Assembly: GCF_900460065.1 (NCBI RefSeq)
Contig: NZ_UAVD01000033.1
Location: forward strand, 62,001-126,000
Direction of reading: 5' to 3'
Source: Streptomyces griseus
Lineage (GTDB): Bacteria; Actinomycetota; Actinomycetes; Streptomycetales; Streptomycetaceae
DNA length: 64,000 nt
Shown here piece after piece: positions 32,639 to 43,200 of the stretch. A program made the position numbers and the translations under genes. Position 1 is the first letter of the stretch. Each line of letters begins with the position of its first letter. The notes below the pieces were generated by a model. It was not told the origin of the DNA. It made no database searches and saw only the letters and a program-made list of their open reading frames with translations.

Positions 32639-33997
32639 ATGTCACAGGTTCTTCCTGGCGACACACCACTGGTCCACGACCTCATCGGCATCGGCTTCGG
32701 CCCGTCGAATGTGGCCATGGCGATCGCGCTCAGCGAGCACAACAGCAAAGTCGGCAGGCAGGATTCGGTCACCGCCCACTTCTTCGAGCAGCAGTCGAGC
32801 TTCGGCTGGCACCGCGGCATGCTCATCGACGACGCCACCATGCAGGTCTCCTTCCTCAAGGACCTGGTGACGCTGCGGAACCCGGCCAGCGAGTTCAGCT
32901 TCCTCTGCTACCTGCAGAGCAAGGGCCGGCTGATCGACTTCATCAACCACAAGAACCTCTTCCCGCTGCGGGTGGAGTTCCACGACTACTTCGAGTGGGC
33001 CGCGGCCAAGGTCGACGACCTGGTCTCCTACGACCACGAGGTCGTCGCCGTCGCACCGTACGTGCACGACGGGACGGTGGAGTACCTCGACGTGACCGTC
33101 CGGTCGGGCGCGGGAGTGGCTGTCCACCGGGCCCGCAACCTCGTCATCGGAACCGGTCTGCGCCCCCTCATGCCCGAGGGCGTGGAACGCGGCGAACGCG
33201 TCTGGCACAACTCCGACCTGCTGCGGAAGGTCGACGGCCTGGAGAGCGGCTCGCCCTCGCGGTTCGTCGTCGTCGGCGCCGGCCAGAGCGCCGCCGAGAA
33301 CGTCGCCTACCTGCACCGCCGCTTCCCGGACGCGGAGGTCTGCGCGGTCTTCTCCCGCTACGGCTACAGCCCCGCCGACGACAGCAGCTTCGCCAACCGG
33401 ATCTTCGACCCCGACGCGGTCGACGACTACTTCGCCGCCCCCGAGGAGGTCAAGAGCCGCCTGATGGCCTACCACGGCAACACCAACTACTCCGTGGTGG
33501 ACATCGATCTGATCGACGACCTCTACCGCCAGATGTACCGCGAGAAGGTCCTGGGGACCGAACGGCTGCGCTTCCTCAACGTGTCCCGGGTCACCGGGGT
33601 CGAGGAGACGGCCGACGGGGTCCGGGCGACCGTGAGATCCCTGGTGACCGACGAGGAGTCCGAACTGGACGCCGACGTCGTGGTGTTCGCCACCGGATAC
33701 AGCCCCGCCGACCCGCTCGGCGTCCTCGGCGAGGTCGGTGGGAGCTGCCGGCGTGACGAGGCCGGCCGCGTGCGGGTCGAGCGCGACTACCGGATCGTGA
33801 CCGACCCCGCTTTGCGCTGCGGCATCTACCTCCAGGGCGGTACGGAGCACACGCACGGCATCACCACCTCGCTGCTCTCCAACACCGCGATACGGGTCGG
33901 CGAGATCCTGGACTCCCTGCTGGACCGCCGGGTCAAGTCCACCTCCGACGAGTCCCGGCCGGTGGCCGAGGGCTCCGGCGGGGCCGCCCCCCGCTGA
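32639..33997 (+). CDS. cchB: L-ornithine N5-monooxygenase (coelichelin)
   Basis: 452 residues. FAD site GIGFGPSN (17-24), NADPH site VVGAGQSA (211-218) and the ATGY motif (351-354) define the class B N-hydroxylating flavoenzymes such as SidA and PvdA. It turns L-ornithine into N5-hydroxyornithine, used directly by NRPS module 3 and after formylation by module 1. The N-terminal FGPSN in place of GxGxxG is normal for this family. The start at 32639 has GGGAG five bases upstream. First gene of the rightward operon; a very stable hairpin separates it from cchC. Confidence 0.95.
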   Translation: MSQVLPGDTPLVHDLIGIGFGPSNVAMAIALSEHNSKVGRQDSVTAHFFEQQSSFGWHRGMLIDDATMQVSFLKDLVTLRNPASEFSFLCYLQSKGRLIDFINHKNLFPLRVEFHDYFEWAAAKVDDLVSYDHEVVAVAPYVHDGTVEYLDVTVRSGAGVAVHRARNLVIGTGLRPLMPEGVERGERVWHNSDLLRKVDGLESGSPSRFVVVGAGQSAAENVAYLHRRFPDAEVCAVFSRYGYSPADDSSFANRIFDPDAVDDYFAAPEEVKSRLMAYHGNTNYSVVDIDLIDDLYRQMYREKVLGTERLRFLNVSRVTGVEETADGVRATVRSLVTDEESELDADVVVFATGYSPADPLGVLGEVGGSCRRDEAGRVRVERDYRIVTDPALRCGIYLQGGTEHTHGITTSLLSNTAIRVGEILDSLLDRRVKSTSDESRPVAEGSGGAAPR

Positions 33998-34020
33998 GGA
34001 CTGTCCTCGAAACGCCAGGA

Positions 34021-34069
34021 GTTCGGCGTTCCGCCCGCCCGGCGGCCTGCCGGGCGGGCCCCGCCGAAC
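34021..34069 (+). terminator. Long hairpin between cchB and cchC (attenuator or terminator)
   Basis: Inner stem GCCCGCCCGGC / GCCGGGCGGGC (34033-34043, 34049-34059) with loop GGCCT, extended by GTTCGGCG / CGCCGAAC (34021-34028, 34062-34069). It would lower read-through from biosynthesis (cchB) into the importer genes. Confidence 0.7.
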
Positions 34070-34100
34070 CGCTCCGATCAAAGGGATATCGTTCCTCGAC

Positions 34101-35159
34101 ATGTTCACGACTGAGGTGGAGCGCCCCGTGCCCGGGGGGACGAGCGACACCCGCCGACGGCGGGTCGTCGGGCTGGGCGTCCTCGCGGCGGCGCTGGTGA
34201 TCGCGGCAGCGATGTCCTTGGCCGTCGGGGCGCGCGCGTTGAGCCCCGGCGAGGTCTGGCACGGGCTGTTCGCGGACCCCGAGCCGGACCAGAAGCTCAC
34301 CGAGATCCGGCTCATCGTGCAGACCGTGCGGGTGCCCCGCACGGTCCTCGCGATCGTGGCGGGCCTGGCCCTGGGCGTGGGCGGCGCGCTGATCCAGGGG
34401 TACACGCGCAACCCGATCGCCGACACGGGGCTGCTGGGTGTGAACGCCGGAGCCTCCTTCGCCGTGGTGTCGGTCATCGCCCTGTTCGGGTTCGCCGACC
34501 CGTTGCAGTACGTCTGGTTCGCCTTCGTGGGCGCGGGGATCGCCGGCGTCGTCGTCTTCGGCCTGGCCAGCATCGGCAGGGGCGCGGGCAATCCGCTGAC
34601 CCTCGCCCTGGCCGGGCAGGGCGTCACGGTGTTCCTCGCGGCGATGACCACGGCGGTGGCCCTGTCCGACCAGAAGTCGCTGAACGCGCTGCGCTTCTGG
34701 AACGCCGGTTCCGTCGCCGGCGTCGGCTTCGACGTCATCGGCCCGGTGTCGGGGTTCATCGCCGTCGGGCTGGTCCTGGCGCTGATCGTGCTGCCCGCCC
34801 TCAACCTGCTCAACCTGGGCGACGACGTGGCGCGCGGCCTGGGGGTGAACATCGCGGTGAGCCGGACCATCGGCATCGTCGCCATCACGCTGCTGGCGGG
34901 GGCCGCCACGGCGGCCAGTGGCCCCATCGCCTTCCTCGGGCTCATGGTGGCGCACGTGGCCCGCTATCTGACCGGGCCCGACTACCGCTGGCTGGTGCCG
35001 TACGCGGGGCTGCTCGGCGCCGGCGTACTGCTGGTCTGCGACATCGTGGGCCGCCTGGTCGTGCGGCCGGCGGAGCTGGAGTCGGGCGTCGTCGTCGCCC
35101 TGCTCGGAGCCCCGTTCTTCGCGATCCTGGTGTGGCGGGGAAAGTTCAGGAACGCATGA
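34101..35159 (+). CDS. cchC: Ferri-siderophore ABC importer permease
   Basis: 352 residues, about 9-10 membrane segments of the FecCD/BtuC type. RLPRT-like start VRVPRTVLAIVAGLALGVGGALIQGYTRNPIADTGLLGVNAGASF is the classical FecCD signature. GDDVARGLGVNIAVSR is the coupling segment that contacts the ATPase, followed by GPIAFLGLMVAHVARYLTG. With CchD it forms the channel for ferri-coelichelin. No iron box or good RBS is seen just before the ATG at 34101; transcription may come from cchB through the hairpin. It overlaps cchD by 4 bp. Confidence 0.93.
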   Translation: MFTTEVERPVPGGTSDTRRRRVVGLGVLAAALVIAAAMSLAVGARALSPGEVWHGLFADPEPDQKLTEIRLIVQTVRVPRTVLAIVAGLALGVGGALIQGYTRNPIADTGLLGVNAGASFAVVSVIALFGFADPLQYVWFAFVGAGIAGVVVFGLASIGRGAGNPLTLALAGQGVTVFLAAMTTAVALSDQKSLNALRFWNAGSVAGVGFDVIGPVSGFIAVGLVLALIVLPALNLLNLGDDVARGLGVNIAVSRTIGIVAITLLAGAATAASGPIAFLGLMVAHVARYLTGPDYRWLVPYAGLLGAGVLLVCDIVGRLVVRPAELESGVVVALLGAPFFAILVWRGKFRNA

Positions 35160-36259
35160 GGCGGGTCGATGAGCGCATGAGGAAAGTCCAGGAGCCCGGG
35201 CGCGGAACCGACGTGCGGGCGTCGATGCCGCCGGGCGTACGGCTCGGCCAGGTGTCGTTCGTCTGGCGCCCCTGGCTCGTCCTGGTCACGCTGGTGCTCG
35301 CGGCGGCGGCCTTCCTGGTCTTCTGCCTCTCCATCGCCGTCGGCGACTTCCCCATCGGACTCTCCCGGGTCGTCGCCACCCTCTTCGGCCGGGGCGAACA
35401 GGTCGACGAGTTCGTGATCATGGATCTCCGGTTGCCCCGGGCGCTGGCCGGCCTCATCGTGGGCATCGCCCTGGGCGTCTCCGGGGCCATCACCCAGTCC
35501 GTGGCGCGCAATCCGCTCGCCAGCCCGGACATCCTGGGGATCACCAGCGGCGCCGGCGCCGTCGCGGTGTTCCTGGTGACGACCACGGGCGGGACCGCCG
35601 CGGCGATCGCCGGTTCGCTCGGGCTGTCCTCGGCGGCCCTCCTGGGCGGTCTCGGCACGGGGCTGCTGGTGTACTTCCTCGCCTGGCGGCGCGGGATCGA
35701 CGGCTTCCGGCTCATCCTCATCGGCATCTCGGTCACCGCGATGATGCAGGCCGTCACGGTCTGGCTGCTGGCCTCCGCCGACATCCGGGACGTGGCGCGC
35801 GCCCAGGTGTGGCTGATCGGCTCGTTGGACGCCCGGAGCTGGGACGAGGTCCGGGTGGCGTTCTGGGGCACGCTCGTCCTGCTGGCCGTCGTGGCCGCGG
35901 TGGCCTTCCCGTTCAAGCCCATGCACCTCGGGGACGACGTCGCCGCCGGGCTGGGCGTACGGTTCGCGCGGGTCCGGGCCGTCCTGCTGCTCAGCGCCGT
36001 CCTGCTGGCCGCGGTGGGCGTGAGCGCGGCGGGTCCGGTGCCGTTCGTCGCCCTGGTGGCACCCCAGGTGGCGATGCGTCTGGCGCGCTGGCCCACACCC
36101 CCGTTGATCGCCTCCGGCCTGGTGGGCGCGCTGCTGCTGATCGGCTCCGACCTGATCGCCCGCGCGGCGCTGCCGATCGGTCTGCCGGTCGGGGTGGTCA
36201 CCGCGGTGATCGGGGGGCCCTTCCTCGTCTACCTGTTGGTACGGGCGAACCTCCGGTAG
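35156..36259 (+). CDS. cchD: Ferri-siderophore ABC importer permease
   Basis: 367 residues, second FecCD-type permease. RLPRALAGLIVGIALGVSGAITQSVARNPLASPDILGITSGAGA is the family signature; LGDDVAAGLGVRFARVRA is the ATPase coupling segment. The start at 35156 overlaps the stop of cchC (ATGA). The ~40 residues before TM1 are charged (MRRVDERMRKVQEP). Partner of CchC, CchE and CchF. Confidence 0.93.
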   Translation: MRRVDERMRKVQEPGRGTDVRASMPPGVRLGQVSFVWRPWLVLVTLVLAAAAFLVFCLSIAVGDFPIGLSRVVATLFGRGEQVDEFVIMDLRLPRALAGLIVGIALGVSGAITQSVARNPLASPDILGITSGAGAVAVFLVTTTGGTAAAIAGSLGLSSAALLGGLGTGLLVYFLAWRRGIDGFRLILIGISVTAMMQAVTVWLLASADIRDVARAQVWLIGSLDARSWDEVRVAFWGTLVLLAVVAAVAFPFKPMHLGDDVAAGLGVRFARVRAVLLLSAVLLAAVGVSAAGPVPFVALVAPQVAMRLARWPTPPLIASGLVGALLLIGSDLIARAALPIGLPVGVVTAVIGGPFLVYLLVRANLR

Positions 36260-36264
36260 ATGGT

Positions 36265-36283
36265 AGAAGTAAGGCTGACCTCA
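36265..36283 (+). promoter_or_regulatory. Weak iron-box-like site before cchE
   Basis: AGAAGTAAGGCTGACCTCA matches 13 of 19 positions of the DmdR/IdeR consensus. It sits in the 37-bp gap between cchD and cchE, 13 bp before the GTG, so it may mark a secondary promoter. Confidence 0.5.
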
Positions 36284-36296
36284 ACAAGGGGGCCCA

Positions 36297-37157
36297 GTGG
36301 CAGCTCAGTTCACCGCCCGGACCGCAGCGGGCGTCGAGGACGTCCCCCGGCTGGCGGCCAGGGGCATCACCGTCGGGTACGGGGACCGCACGGTCATCGA
36401 CCAGCTCGACGTCACCGTTCCCCCCGGGGTGATCACCACGATCATCGGCCCCAACGGGTGCGGGAAGTCCACCCTGCTCCGGACCCTGAGCCGGCTGCTC
36501 AAACCGGCCGGCGGCTCCGTCGTGCTGGACGGCGAGGACATCGGCAGGCTCCGTACCAGGGACGTGGCGAAGAAGCTCGGACTGCTGCCGCAGGCGCCGG
36601 TCGCGCCGGAGGGGCTGACCGTCGCCGACCTGGTCGCCCGGGGGCGCCACCCGCACCAGAGCTGGCTGCGGCAGTGGTCGTCGGACGACGCGGACGTGGT
36701 GCGGCGCGCGCTGGCCATGACCGGGGTGGCGGAGCTGGCCGACCGGCCCGTCGACTCGCTGTCCGGCGGCCAGCGCCAGCGCGTGTGGATATCGATGACC
36801 CTCGCTCAGGGCACCGACCTGCTGCTGCTCGACGAGCCGACCACCTACCTGGACCTGGCCCACGCCATCGACGTACTCGACCTGGTCGACGACCTGCACG
36901 AGTCCGGGCGCACCGTGGTCATGGTCCTGCACGACCTCAACCTGGCCACGCGCTACAGCGACAACCTCGTCGTCATGCGGGCGGGAGCCGTCCTGGCGCA
37001 GGGACACCCCCGGGACGTGATCACCGCCGAACTGCTCCACGAGGCGTTCGGGCTGCGGGCCGAGGTGATCGAGGATCCGGTGGGGGACCGCCCGCTCATC
37101 GTGCCGATCGGCCGCACACATGTGCGGCACGATCCGTGCAACGGGCCTGCCCGGTAG
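36297..37157 (+). CDS. cchE: Ferri-siderophore ABC importer ATPase
   Basis: 286 residues, FepC/FhuC type. Walker A GPNGCGKST (51-59), Q-loop LLPQAPVAPEGLTVADLVARGRHPHQ, signature LSGGQ (155-159), Walker B LLLLDEPTTYLDL and H-loop VLHDLN are all intact. It energises uptake through CchC/CchD. The GTG start has AAGGGGG five bases upstream. The last residues (VRHDPCNGPAR) are not conserved. Confidence 0.94.
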   Translation: MAAQFTARTAAGVEDVPRLAARGITVGYGDRTVIDQLDVTVPPGVITTIIGPNGCGKSTLLRTLSRLLKPAGGSVVLDGEDIGRLRTRDVAKKLGLLPQAPVAPEGLTVADLVARGRHPHQSWLRQWSSDDADVVRRALAMTGVAELADRPVDSLSGGQRQRVWISMTLAQGTDLLLLDEPTTYLDLAHAIDVLDLVDDLHESGRTVVMVLHDLNLATRYSDNLVVMRAGAVLAQGHPRDVITAELLHEAFGLRAEVIEDPVGDRPLIVPIGRTHVRHDPCNGPAR

Positions 37158-37212
37158 GGCCGCTGACCGGCCGACGGACACAACTCGTCCTGACCGGTGG
37201 AAAGTTAGACGG

Positions 37213-37231
37213 TTAGGCTAGGCTGGCCTCA
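37213..37231 (+). promoter_or_regulatory. Iron box before cchF
   Basis: TTAGGCTAGGCTGGCCTCA matches 15 of 19 positions of the DmdR/IdeR consensus and lies 71 bp before the cchF start, giving the receptor gene its own iron-controlled promoter. An overlapping gttagacggttaggct upstream may add a second half-site. Confidence 0.75.
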
Positions 37232-37302
37232 CTTGCTCGGGGTACAGTCTGGCTGCCCTCGAACCGGGGCGCAGTGGACAGTGCGAAAGCAAGGGAATCC
37301 GG

Positions 37303-38352
37303 ATGTCTCTCCATCGAACGACGCTGGTGAAGCCGTGGCAGCGGCTGGCCGCGACCGTGACCGCCGCGACCCTCGGCGTGGCTCTCCTCGCGGGCTGCGG
37401 TACCGATGCGGCGGACGAGAAGAAGAACGACGACACCCCCGCCGCCGGGGGCGCGTTCCCCGTCACGGTGGAGCACGCGTTCGGATCCACCGAGGTCAGC
37501 AAGGCCCCCGAGCGGGTCGTCACCGTCGGCTACACCGACGACCAGGCCGTCCTGGCGTTCGGCGTCAAGCCGGTCGGCATGGTCGACCAGTACCCGAACC
37601 CGGCCGGTCAGACACCCGACATCAACACCCAGTGGCCCTGGGTGAAGGACCAGTGGGGCGACACCCGTCCCGAGGTCGTCATGAAGAACGGCGACGCGGG
37701 CCCCAACTTCGAGAAGATCGCCTCCCTGCGGCCGGACCTGATCATCGCGGTCTACTCCGAGGTCGACAAGGCGGCCTACGAGAAGCTCTCCAAGATCGCC
37801 CCGACCGTGGGCCGCACCAAGGGCGAGAAGGAACTCTTCAGCGCCCCGTGGCAGGACAACGCGGTGCACATCGCCAAGGCGCTCGGCAAGGAGAAGGAGG
37901 GCGCCGAACTGGTCAAGGGCATCCAGACCAAGCTGGACGCCGCCAAGAAGGCGCACCCCGAGTTCGGCGGACAGAAGGCCGTCGCCCTGTCCTGGTACAA
38001 GGACTCGATCTCCGCGTTCACCTCAACGGACGTGCGCGGCCGCCTGATCACGGGCACCGGATTCACCTACCAGGGCGAGATCGACAAGATCGCGGACGGC
38101 GGATTCTCCACCGAGCTCTCGCCCGAGCGCATCGACCTCATCGACGTCGACCGGATCTTCGTCATCAACGACAAGGCCGACACCGAAGCGCTGAAGAAGT
38201 TCGAGCTGTTCAACAACCTCCCGGCCGTCAAGAACGGCAAGGTCTCCTACCTGCTGGACAGCGAGGGCCCGGCGATCGGCGCGGCGATGTCCCAGGGCAC
38301 CCTGCTCTCGCTGCCGTACGCGATCGACGAACTCGTCGCCTCGGTCAAGTAG
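37303..38352 (+). CDS. cchF: Siderophore-binding lipoprotein
   Basis: 349 residues. A lipoprotein signal with lipobox LLAGC (C32) is followed by a short acidic linker and a class III (TroA/FhuD-like) solute-binding fold: VTVEHAFGSTEVSKAPERVVTVG, then RPEVVMKNGDAGPNFEKIASLRPDLIIAVYSE and VDRIFVINDKADTEAL. It holds ferri-coelichelin outside the membrane and delivers it to CchC/CchD. It has its own iron box upstream and ends 49 bp before cchG. Confidence 0.94.
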   Translation: MSLHRTTLVKPWQRLAATVTAATLGVALLAGCGTDAADEKKNDDTPAAGGAFPVTVEHAFGSTEVSKAPERVVTVGYTDDQAVLAFGVKPVGMVDQYPNPAGQTPDINTQWPWVKDQWGDTRPEVVMKNGDAGPNFEKIASLRPDLIIAVYSEVDKAAYEKLSKIAPTVGRTKGEKELFSAPWQDNAVHIAKALGKEKEGAELVKGIQTKLDAAKKAHPEFGGQKAVALSWYKDSISAFTSTDVRGRLITGTGFTYQGEIDKIADGGFSTELSPERIDLIDVDRIFVINDKADTEALKKFELFNNLPAVKNGKVSYLLDSEGPAIGAAMSQGTLLSLPYAIDELVASVK

Positions 38353-38401
38353 CGATGACGATCCGAGGCTCCCTTCCCCGACGCGGACCGGTGGTATCCG
38401 G

Positions 38402-40189
38402 GTGACGGTCACCGCAACCCCCGTCGCCGGGACGACCCTGCGCACGGCCACCGGACGCCAGGCCGCCCACTGGGTGGTCGAGCACTGCCGGCGGGCGCCG
38501 TGGCTGACCGCCGCCACCGTGCTCACCACGGTGGCGGGGGCCGCGCTCCAGGTCCTCCCGGTGCTGCTCCTCGGCCGGGTCGTCGACGGGGTGGTCGGGG
38601 GAGAGCCACGCTCGATACTGCTCACCGTCGGGGTGCTGATGGTGGGGGCGGCGCTCCTGGGCGCGGCGGCCTCCGCGGCCTCCACCTACCTGATCGGGAG
38701 ACTCGGCGCCGAGCTGCTCGCAGGCCTCCGCGAGGAAGCCGTGCGAGCGGTTCTGGGCATGCCGAGCGCACGCGTGGAGCAGGTGGGGCGGGGGGACGTG
38801 CTCTCGCGCGTCGGCGACGACGTGGCCGTGATCTCCAAAGGCATCCGCACGGCCATCCCCACGGTGTTCTCGGCCGGGGTCCTGGTGGTCATCGCGACGA
38901 TCGGCATGTTCGGTCTCGACTGGCGGCTGGGCCTCGCGGGAGCCGGCGCCCTCCCCGCCTACGCGCTGGCGCTCCGCTGGTACCTGCCCCGCTCGGCGCC
39001 GCTCTACCGCGAGCAGCGGGTGGCCCAGGCCGATCGCGCGCAGGCCCTGATCAGCGGACTGAACGGCATCGACACGGTCCGGGCCTACCGCATGGAGGAC
39101 TCCGTACGCGAGCAGGTCACCAGCCAGTCGTGGCGGGTGCGGAATCTCGGCGTCGAGGTGTTCCGCTTCTTCGGACGGTTCGTCGGCCGGGAGAACCGGG
39201 CCGAGTTCATCGGCCTCGTCCTCATCCTGGTCGTCGGCTACGCCCTGCTGGAGGCGGACGCCGCCACGCTGGGCGAGGTGTCGGCCGCCCCGCTGATGTT
39301 CCACCGCCTGTTCACCCCGCTCGGCGCCATCATGTTCACCTTCGACGAGGCCCAGAAGTCCGGCGCCAGCCTCACCCGGCTGGTCGGCGTGTTCTCGGAG
39401 CCCTCCGAGCCCCGGCTGGTGGGCGACGGTTCGGTGGCCGCGGCCGGCGACGCGCCCCACGCCGTCGCCGTGCGGGACCTGACGTTCACCTACCCGGGGG
39501 CCGAGGACCCGGTCCTGCGGGGCGTCTCCCTGACCATCCCGGCCGGCGGCTCCCTCGCCCTGGTCGGGGCGACGGGCGCCGGCAAGTCGACCCTGGCCGC
39601 GCTCGTCGCCGGCATCGGGAGGCCACAGGCGGGGTCGGTGCGCATCGGGACGCACGACCTCGCGGCGACGGACGAGGCCGGCGCGCGCGCCCTGGTCAGC
39701 ATCCTGACCCAGGAGACCCATGTCTTCTCCGGACCGCTCGCCGACGACCTGCGGCTCGCCGCACCCGACGCGAGCGACGACGAACTGCGGAACGCGCTGC
39801 GCACGGTCGGCGCCGGGGGATGGCTGGACCAGCTCCCCGACGGGCTGGAGACCACGGTCGGCGAGGGCGGCGAACGCCTGGACGTCACCAAGGTCGCCCA
39901 GATCGCCCTGGCCCGGCTGGTGCTCGGCCGGTCGCCCGTGGTCGTGCTCGACGAGTCGACCGCGGAGGCGGGCAGCGAGGGCGCTGCCGAACTGGAACGC
40001 GCCGTACTGGCCGCCTGCTCCGGCCGGACCACGCTGTTCGTGGCCCACCGGCTGACCCAGGCGATGGCGGCGGACCGGATCGCCGTGCTGGACGCGGGGC
40101 GCGTGGTGGAGGAGGGAACGCACAGCGAACTGGTCGAGCTGGGCGGCCAGTACGCCCGGCTGTGGCGTGCCTGGCGAGAGGGCAGTTGA
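38402..40189 (+). CDS. cchG: ABC exporter half-transporter, catalytic-Walker half
   Basis: 595 residues: a six-helix ABC exporter membrane domain (about 30-320) and an ATPase domain (350-595). Walker A GATGAGKST (389-397), Q-loop TQETH (436-440), Walker B VVVLDE (513-518) with the catalytic Glu, and H-loop FVAHRL are intact. The signature expected as LSGGQ reads ERLDVTKVAQIALAR, so it is degenerate. CchI shows the opposite pattern, so the two halves should form one heterodimer with a single competent ATP site. It probably exports the desferri-siderophore. The start is GTG at 38402. Confidence 0.9.
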   Translation: MTVTATPVAGTTLRTATGRQAAHWVVEHCRRAPWLTAATVLTTVAGAALQVLPVLLLGRVVDGVVGGEPRSILLTVGVLMVGAALLGAAASAASTYLIGRLGAELLAGLREEAVRAVLGMPSARVEQVGRGDVLSRVGDDVAVISKGIRTAIPTVFSAGVLVVIATIGMFGLDWRLGLAGAGALPAYALALRWYLPRSAPLYREQRVAQADRAQALISGLNGIDTVRAYRMEDSVREQVTSQSWRVRNLGVEVFRFFGRFVGRENRAEFIGLVLILVVGYALLEADAATLGEVSAAPLMFHRLFTPLGAIMFTFDEAQKSGASLTRLVGVFSEPSEPRLVGDGSVAAAGDAPHAVAVRDLTFTYPGAEDPVLRGVSLTIPAGGSLALVGATGAGKSTLAALVAGIGRPQAGSVRIGTHDLAATDEAGARALVSILTQETHVFSGPLADDLRLAAPDASDDELRNALRTVGAGGWLDQLPDGLETTVGEGGERLDVTKVAQIALARLVLGRSPVVVLDESTAEAGSEGAAELERAVLAACSGRTTLFVAHRLTQAMAADRIAVLDAGRVVEEGTHSELVELGGQYARLWRAWREGS

Positions 40190-40248
40190 GCGCATTCCGG
40201 CCGGGAGCCGGGTCGATTCGCATACCGCGGAAGGGTGCTGAGACTTCG

Positions 40249-43200
40249 ATGTCCGAACCGAACGGTTCTCGCCTGGAACTTTCCCCCACCCGGCTGGCCG
40301 CCGTACGCCGAAGGCTCGGCGACTACAGCGACCCGACCATCGTCGAAGCGTGCACCGTCGCCCTCGCGTACTGGGCGGCCGGCATCGCCCCGGACGACCT
40401 GGAGCTGACACCCGCCACGCCCTTTCCCGACGTCCTCGAACGGATCCACCACAGGACCGGTCCGAGGAGCGGCGGGCCCGCGGACACCGCGGGTCCGGCG
40501 GTCGTCCTGCCGGCCGGGGCCGACCCGGCCGGCGCCCAGCGGGCCCTCGACGACCTGGCCGACTTCCCCGACCGGCCCCTCGGCACCATAGGCCCGTCGG
40601 ACCCCCGTGCCCGGGCCGAGGAACTGGCCCGCTGGAACGACACCCGGGCCGACCGGGTCCGACCGACCGTCATGGAGATGTTCCGCGAACAGGCGCGCCT
40701 GCGGCCCGACGCCGTCGCCGTCGTCGACGAGCACCGAACGCTGACCTACCGCGAAGCGGCCCGGCTGTCCGCCCAGTTGGCGCACCATCTCATCGAACGG
40801 GGCCTGAGCGCCGAACAGGTCGTCGGCATCTCCCTCGGCCGATCCGCCGAGATGGTCGTCGGCCTCCTCGCCGTGCTCCAGGCCCGGGGCGCGTTCGTGC
40901 CCCTCGACCCCCAGTGGCCCGCGACCCGCAGGAGCGTCGTCGTCGAGGACGCCCGGGCCGTGCTGCAGCTCAACTCCACCGGCAAGGCCGAAGCGGGGGA
41001 GCCGGACGCCGTCCGCGTCGACCTCGGCGACTGGACGTACGGGGCCCACCCCGGGGACGCGCCCGAGGTGAGCGTCCCCGGGGCCTCCCTGGCCTACGTG
41101 ATCTTCACGTCCGGCTCCACCGGGCGGCCCAAGGGCGCCATGATCCGGCACGAGGCGATCAGCGAACGCCTGTTGTGGCAGTCCGCCGAGATCCTGCACT
41201 TCGGCCATGACGACGCGTCGCTGTTCAAGGCCCCGCTCTCCTTCGACATCTCCGTCAACGAGATCTTCCTGCCCCTCGTCACCGGCGGCAGGCTCGTGGT
41301 CCTGCGCCCCGGCGGCGAACGCGACCCGCACCACCTGCTCTCCGTCATCGCCGAGCAGCGCGTCACCTTCACCTACCTGGTCTCGTCCATGCTGGACGTC
41401 CTCCTGGAGATCGCGGGCGACTCCGGCCGCCTCGACTGCCTGCGGCACGTGTGGTGCGGCGGCGAGGTGCTCACCCCCGAGCTGTACGAGCGGTTCCGCG
41501 ACCGCCTCGGCATCCCCCTCTACCACGGCTACGGCCCCGCGGAGACGACCATCGGCGTCTCCCACGTCATCTACCGGGGGGTCGCGACACGCCTGTCGAC
41601 CTCCATCGGCAGGGCCAACCCCAACACCCAGCTGTACGTGCTCGACGACGAACTGCGGCCCGTGCCGGTCGGCGTCGGCGGCGAGCTGTACGCGGGCGGA
41701 TTCCTCCTGGGCCGCGGATACGTGAACGCGCCGGGCCTCACCGCCTCCCGTTTCGTCGCCAACCCCTTCGCGTCGGACGGTTCCCGGCTGTACCGGACGG
41801 GCGACCTGGCCCGCTACGCCCCGGACGGTTCGCTGGACTTCCTGGGCCGCGCCGACAACCAGGTCAAGATCCGCGGCATGCGGCTGGAGCTGGAGGACGT
41901 CGAGGCCTCCCTCGCCGAACACCCCGGCGTACGGCACACCTGTGTCGTCGCGAGGAAGAACTCGGTGGGCGGCACCTACCTGATCGGATACGTCATCCCG
42001 TCCGGCGGCCACCAGGACCTGAGCGCGGACGACGTCAAGGCGTGGGCCGCGGAGGCCATGGTCGAGTACATGGTGCCGGCCCACCTCGTCGTACTGACGG
42101 AGTTCCCGCTCACCGCGAACGGCAAGATCGACCGGAGGGCGCTGCCGGAACCCGCCGTCGGCACCGGGGCCTTCGTGGCGCCCGCCACCGAGAACGAGCG
42201 CCTGGTCCGTGAGGCGGTCGCCCAGGTGCTGCGGCTGGACAGCGTCGGCGCGGACGACGACTTCTTCCAGCTCGGCGGAGACAGCATCCTGGCGATCTCC
42301 CTCCTCAGCGCCCTGCGCGAGGCCGGCCTCCATGTGAGCGCGCGACAGATCTTCACCCACACCGTCGTCGGCGCGCTGGCGGCGGTGGCGAGCGCCGAGT
42401 CCGTCGCCGCCGTCGACCACGGGGACGTCGCGACCGGCACCGTCGTCGGTTCGCCCATCGTGCAGTGGCTGGGCCGGACCACCGACGCGATCGACGGCTT
42501 CGTCCAGTCGGTCGTCCTCAACACCCCGGCGGAGCTGACCGCCGACGCCCTCGACACCATGCTCACCGCCGTGCTCACCCGGCACGACATGCTCCGTGCC
42601 AAGCTGGTCCGCGGCGAACGCTGGGGCTTCGACATCCCGCCGGCCGGGAAGACACCGCCCTGCTGGGAGGAGAGCGACGCCCCGCCGACGGAGTGCGTCG
42701 CCCTGGCCACCGAAGCGCTCGACCCGGACAACGGCGTCATGCTCCGCGCCGTCTGGCGCCGCGCGGCACGCCAACTCGTGCTGGTCGCCCACCACGTGGT
42801 CATCGACGGGGTCTCCTGGCGCATCCTGATGGACGACCTGGCCACGGCCTGGCAGCAGCACTCCACCGGCGCACCCGTCGACCTGCCCCCGGTCGGCACA
42901 TCGTTCCGGCGCTGGACCCAGCTGCTGGGCCGCACGTCCTTCGACACCGACCGCGCGCACTACGCCGCACCGCTGCCCGCCGCCGACGCGCCCATCGGCA
43001 GGCGTGCGCTCACGGCTGCCGACACCGTCGCACGGGAGCGGACCCGCACCGTCACCGTCGGCCCCCAGACCACCGCCGCGCTGCTGGGCGAGATCCCCGC
43101 GAAGTTCCACGCCGGGGTCAACGACGTCCTGCTGACCGCCCTCGCCGTCGCCCTCGCCCGCCTGCGCCGCGACCGGGGGCAGGACCAGACGTTCGCCCAC

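Noticed and set aside
38500..40248. Open frame extending upstream of cchH through cchG
   Set aside because: The translated part is Arg/Gly/Pro-rich and out of frame with the clear ABC exporter; the real NRPS begins at ATG 40249.
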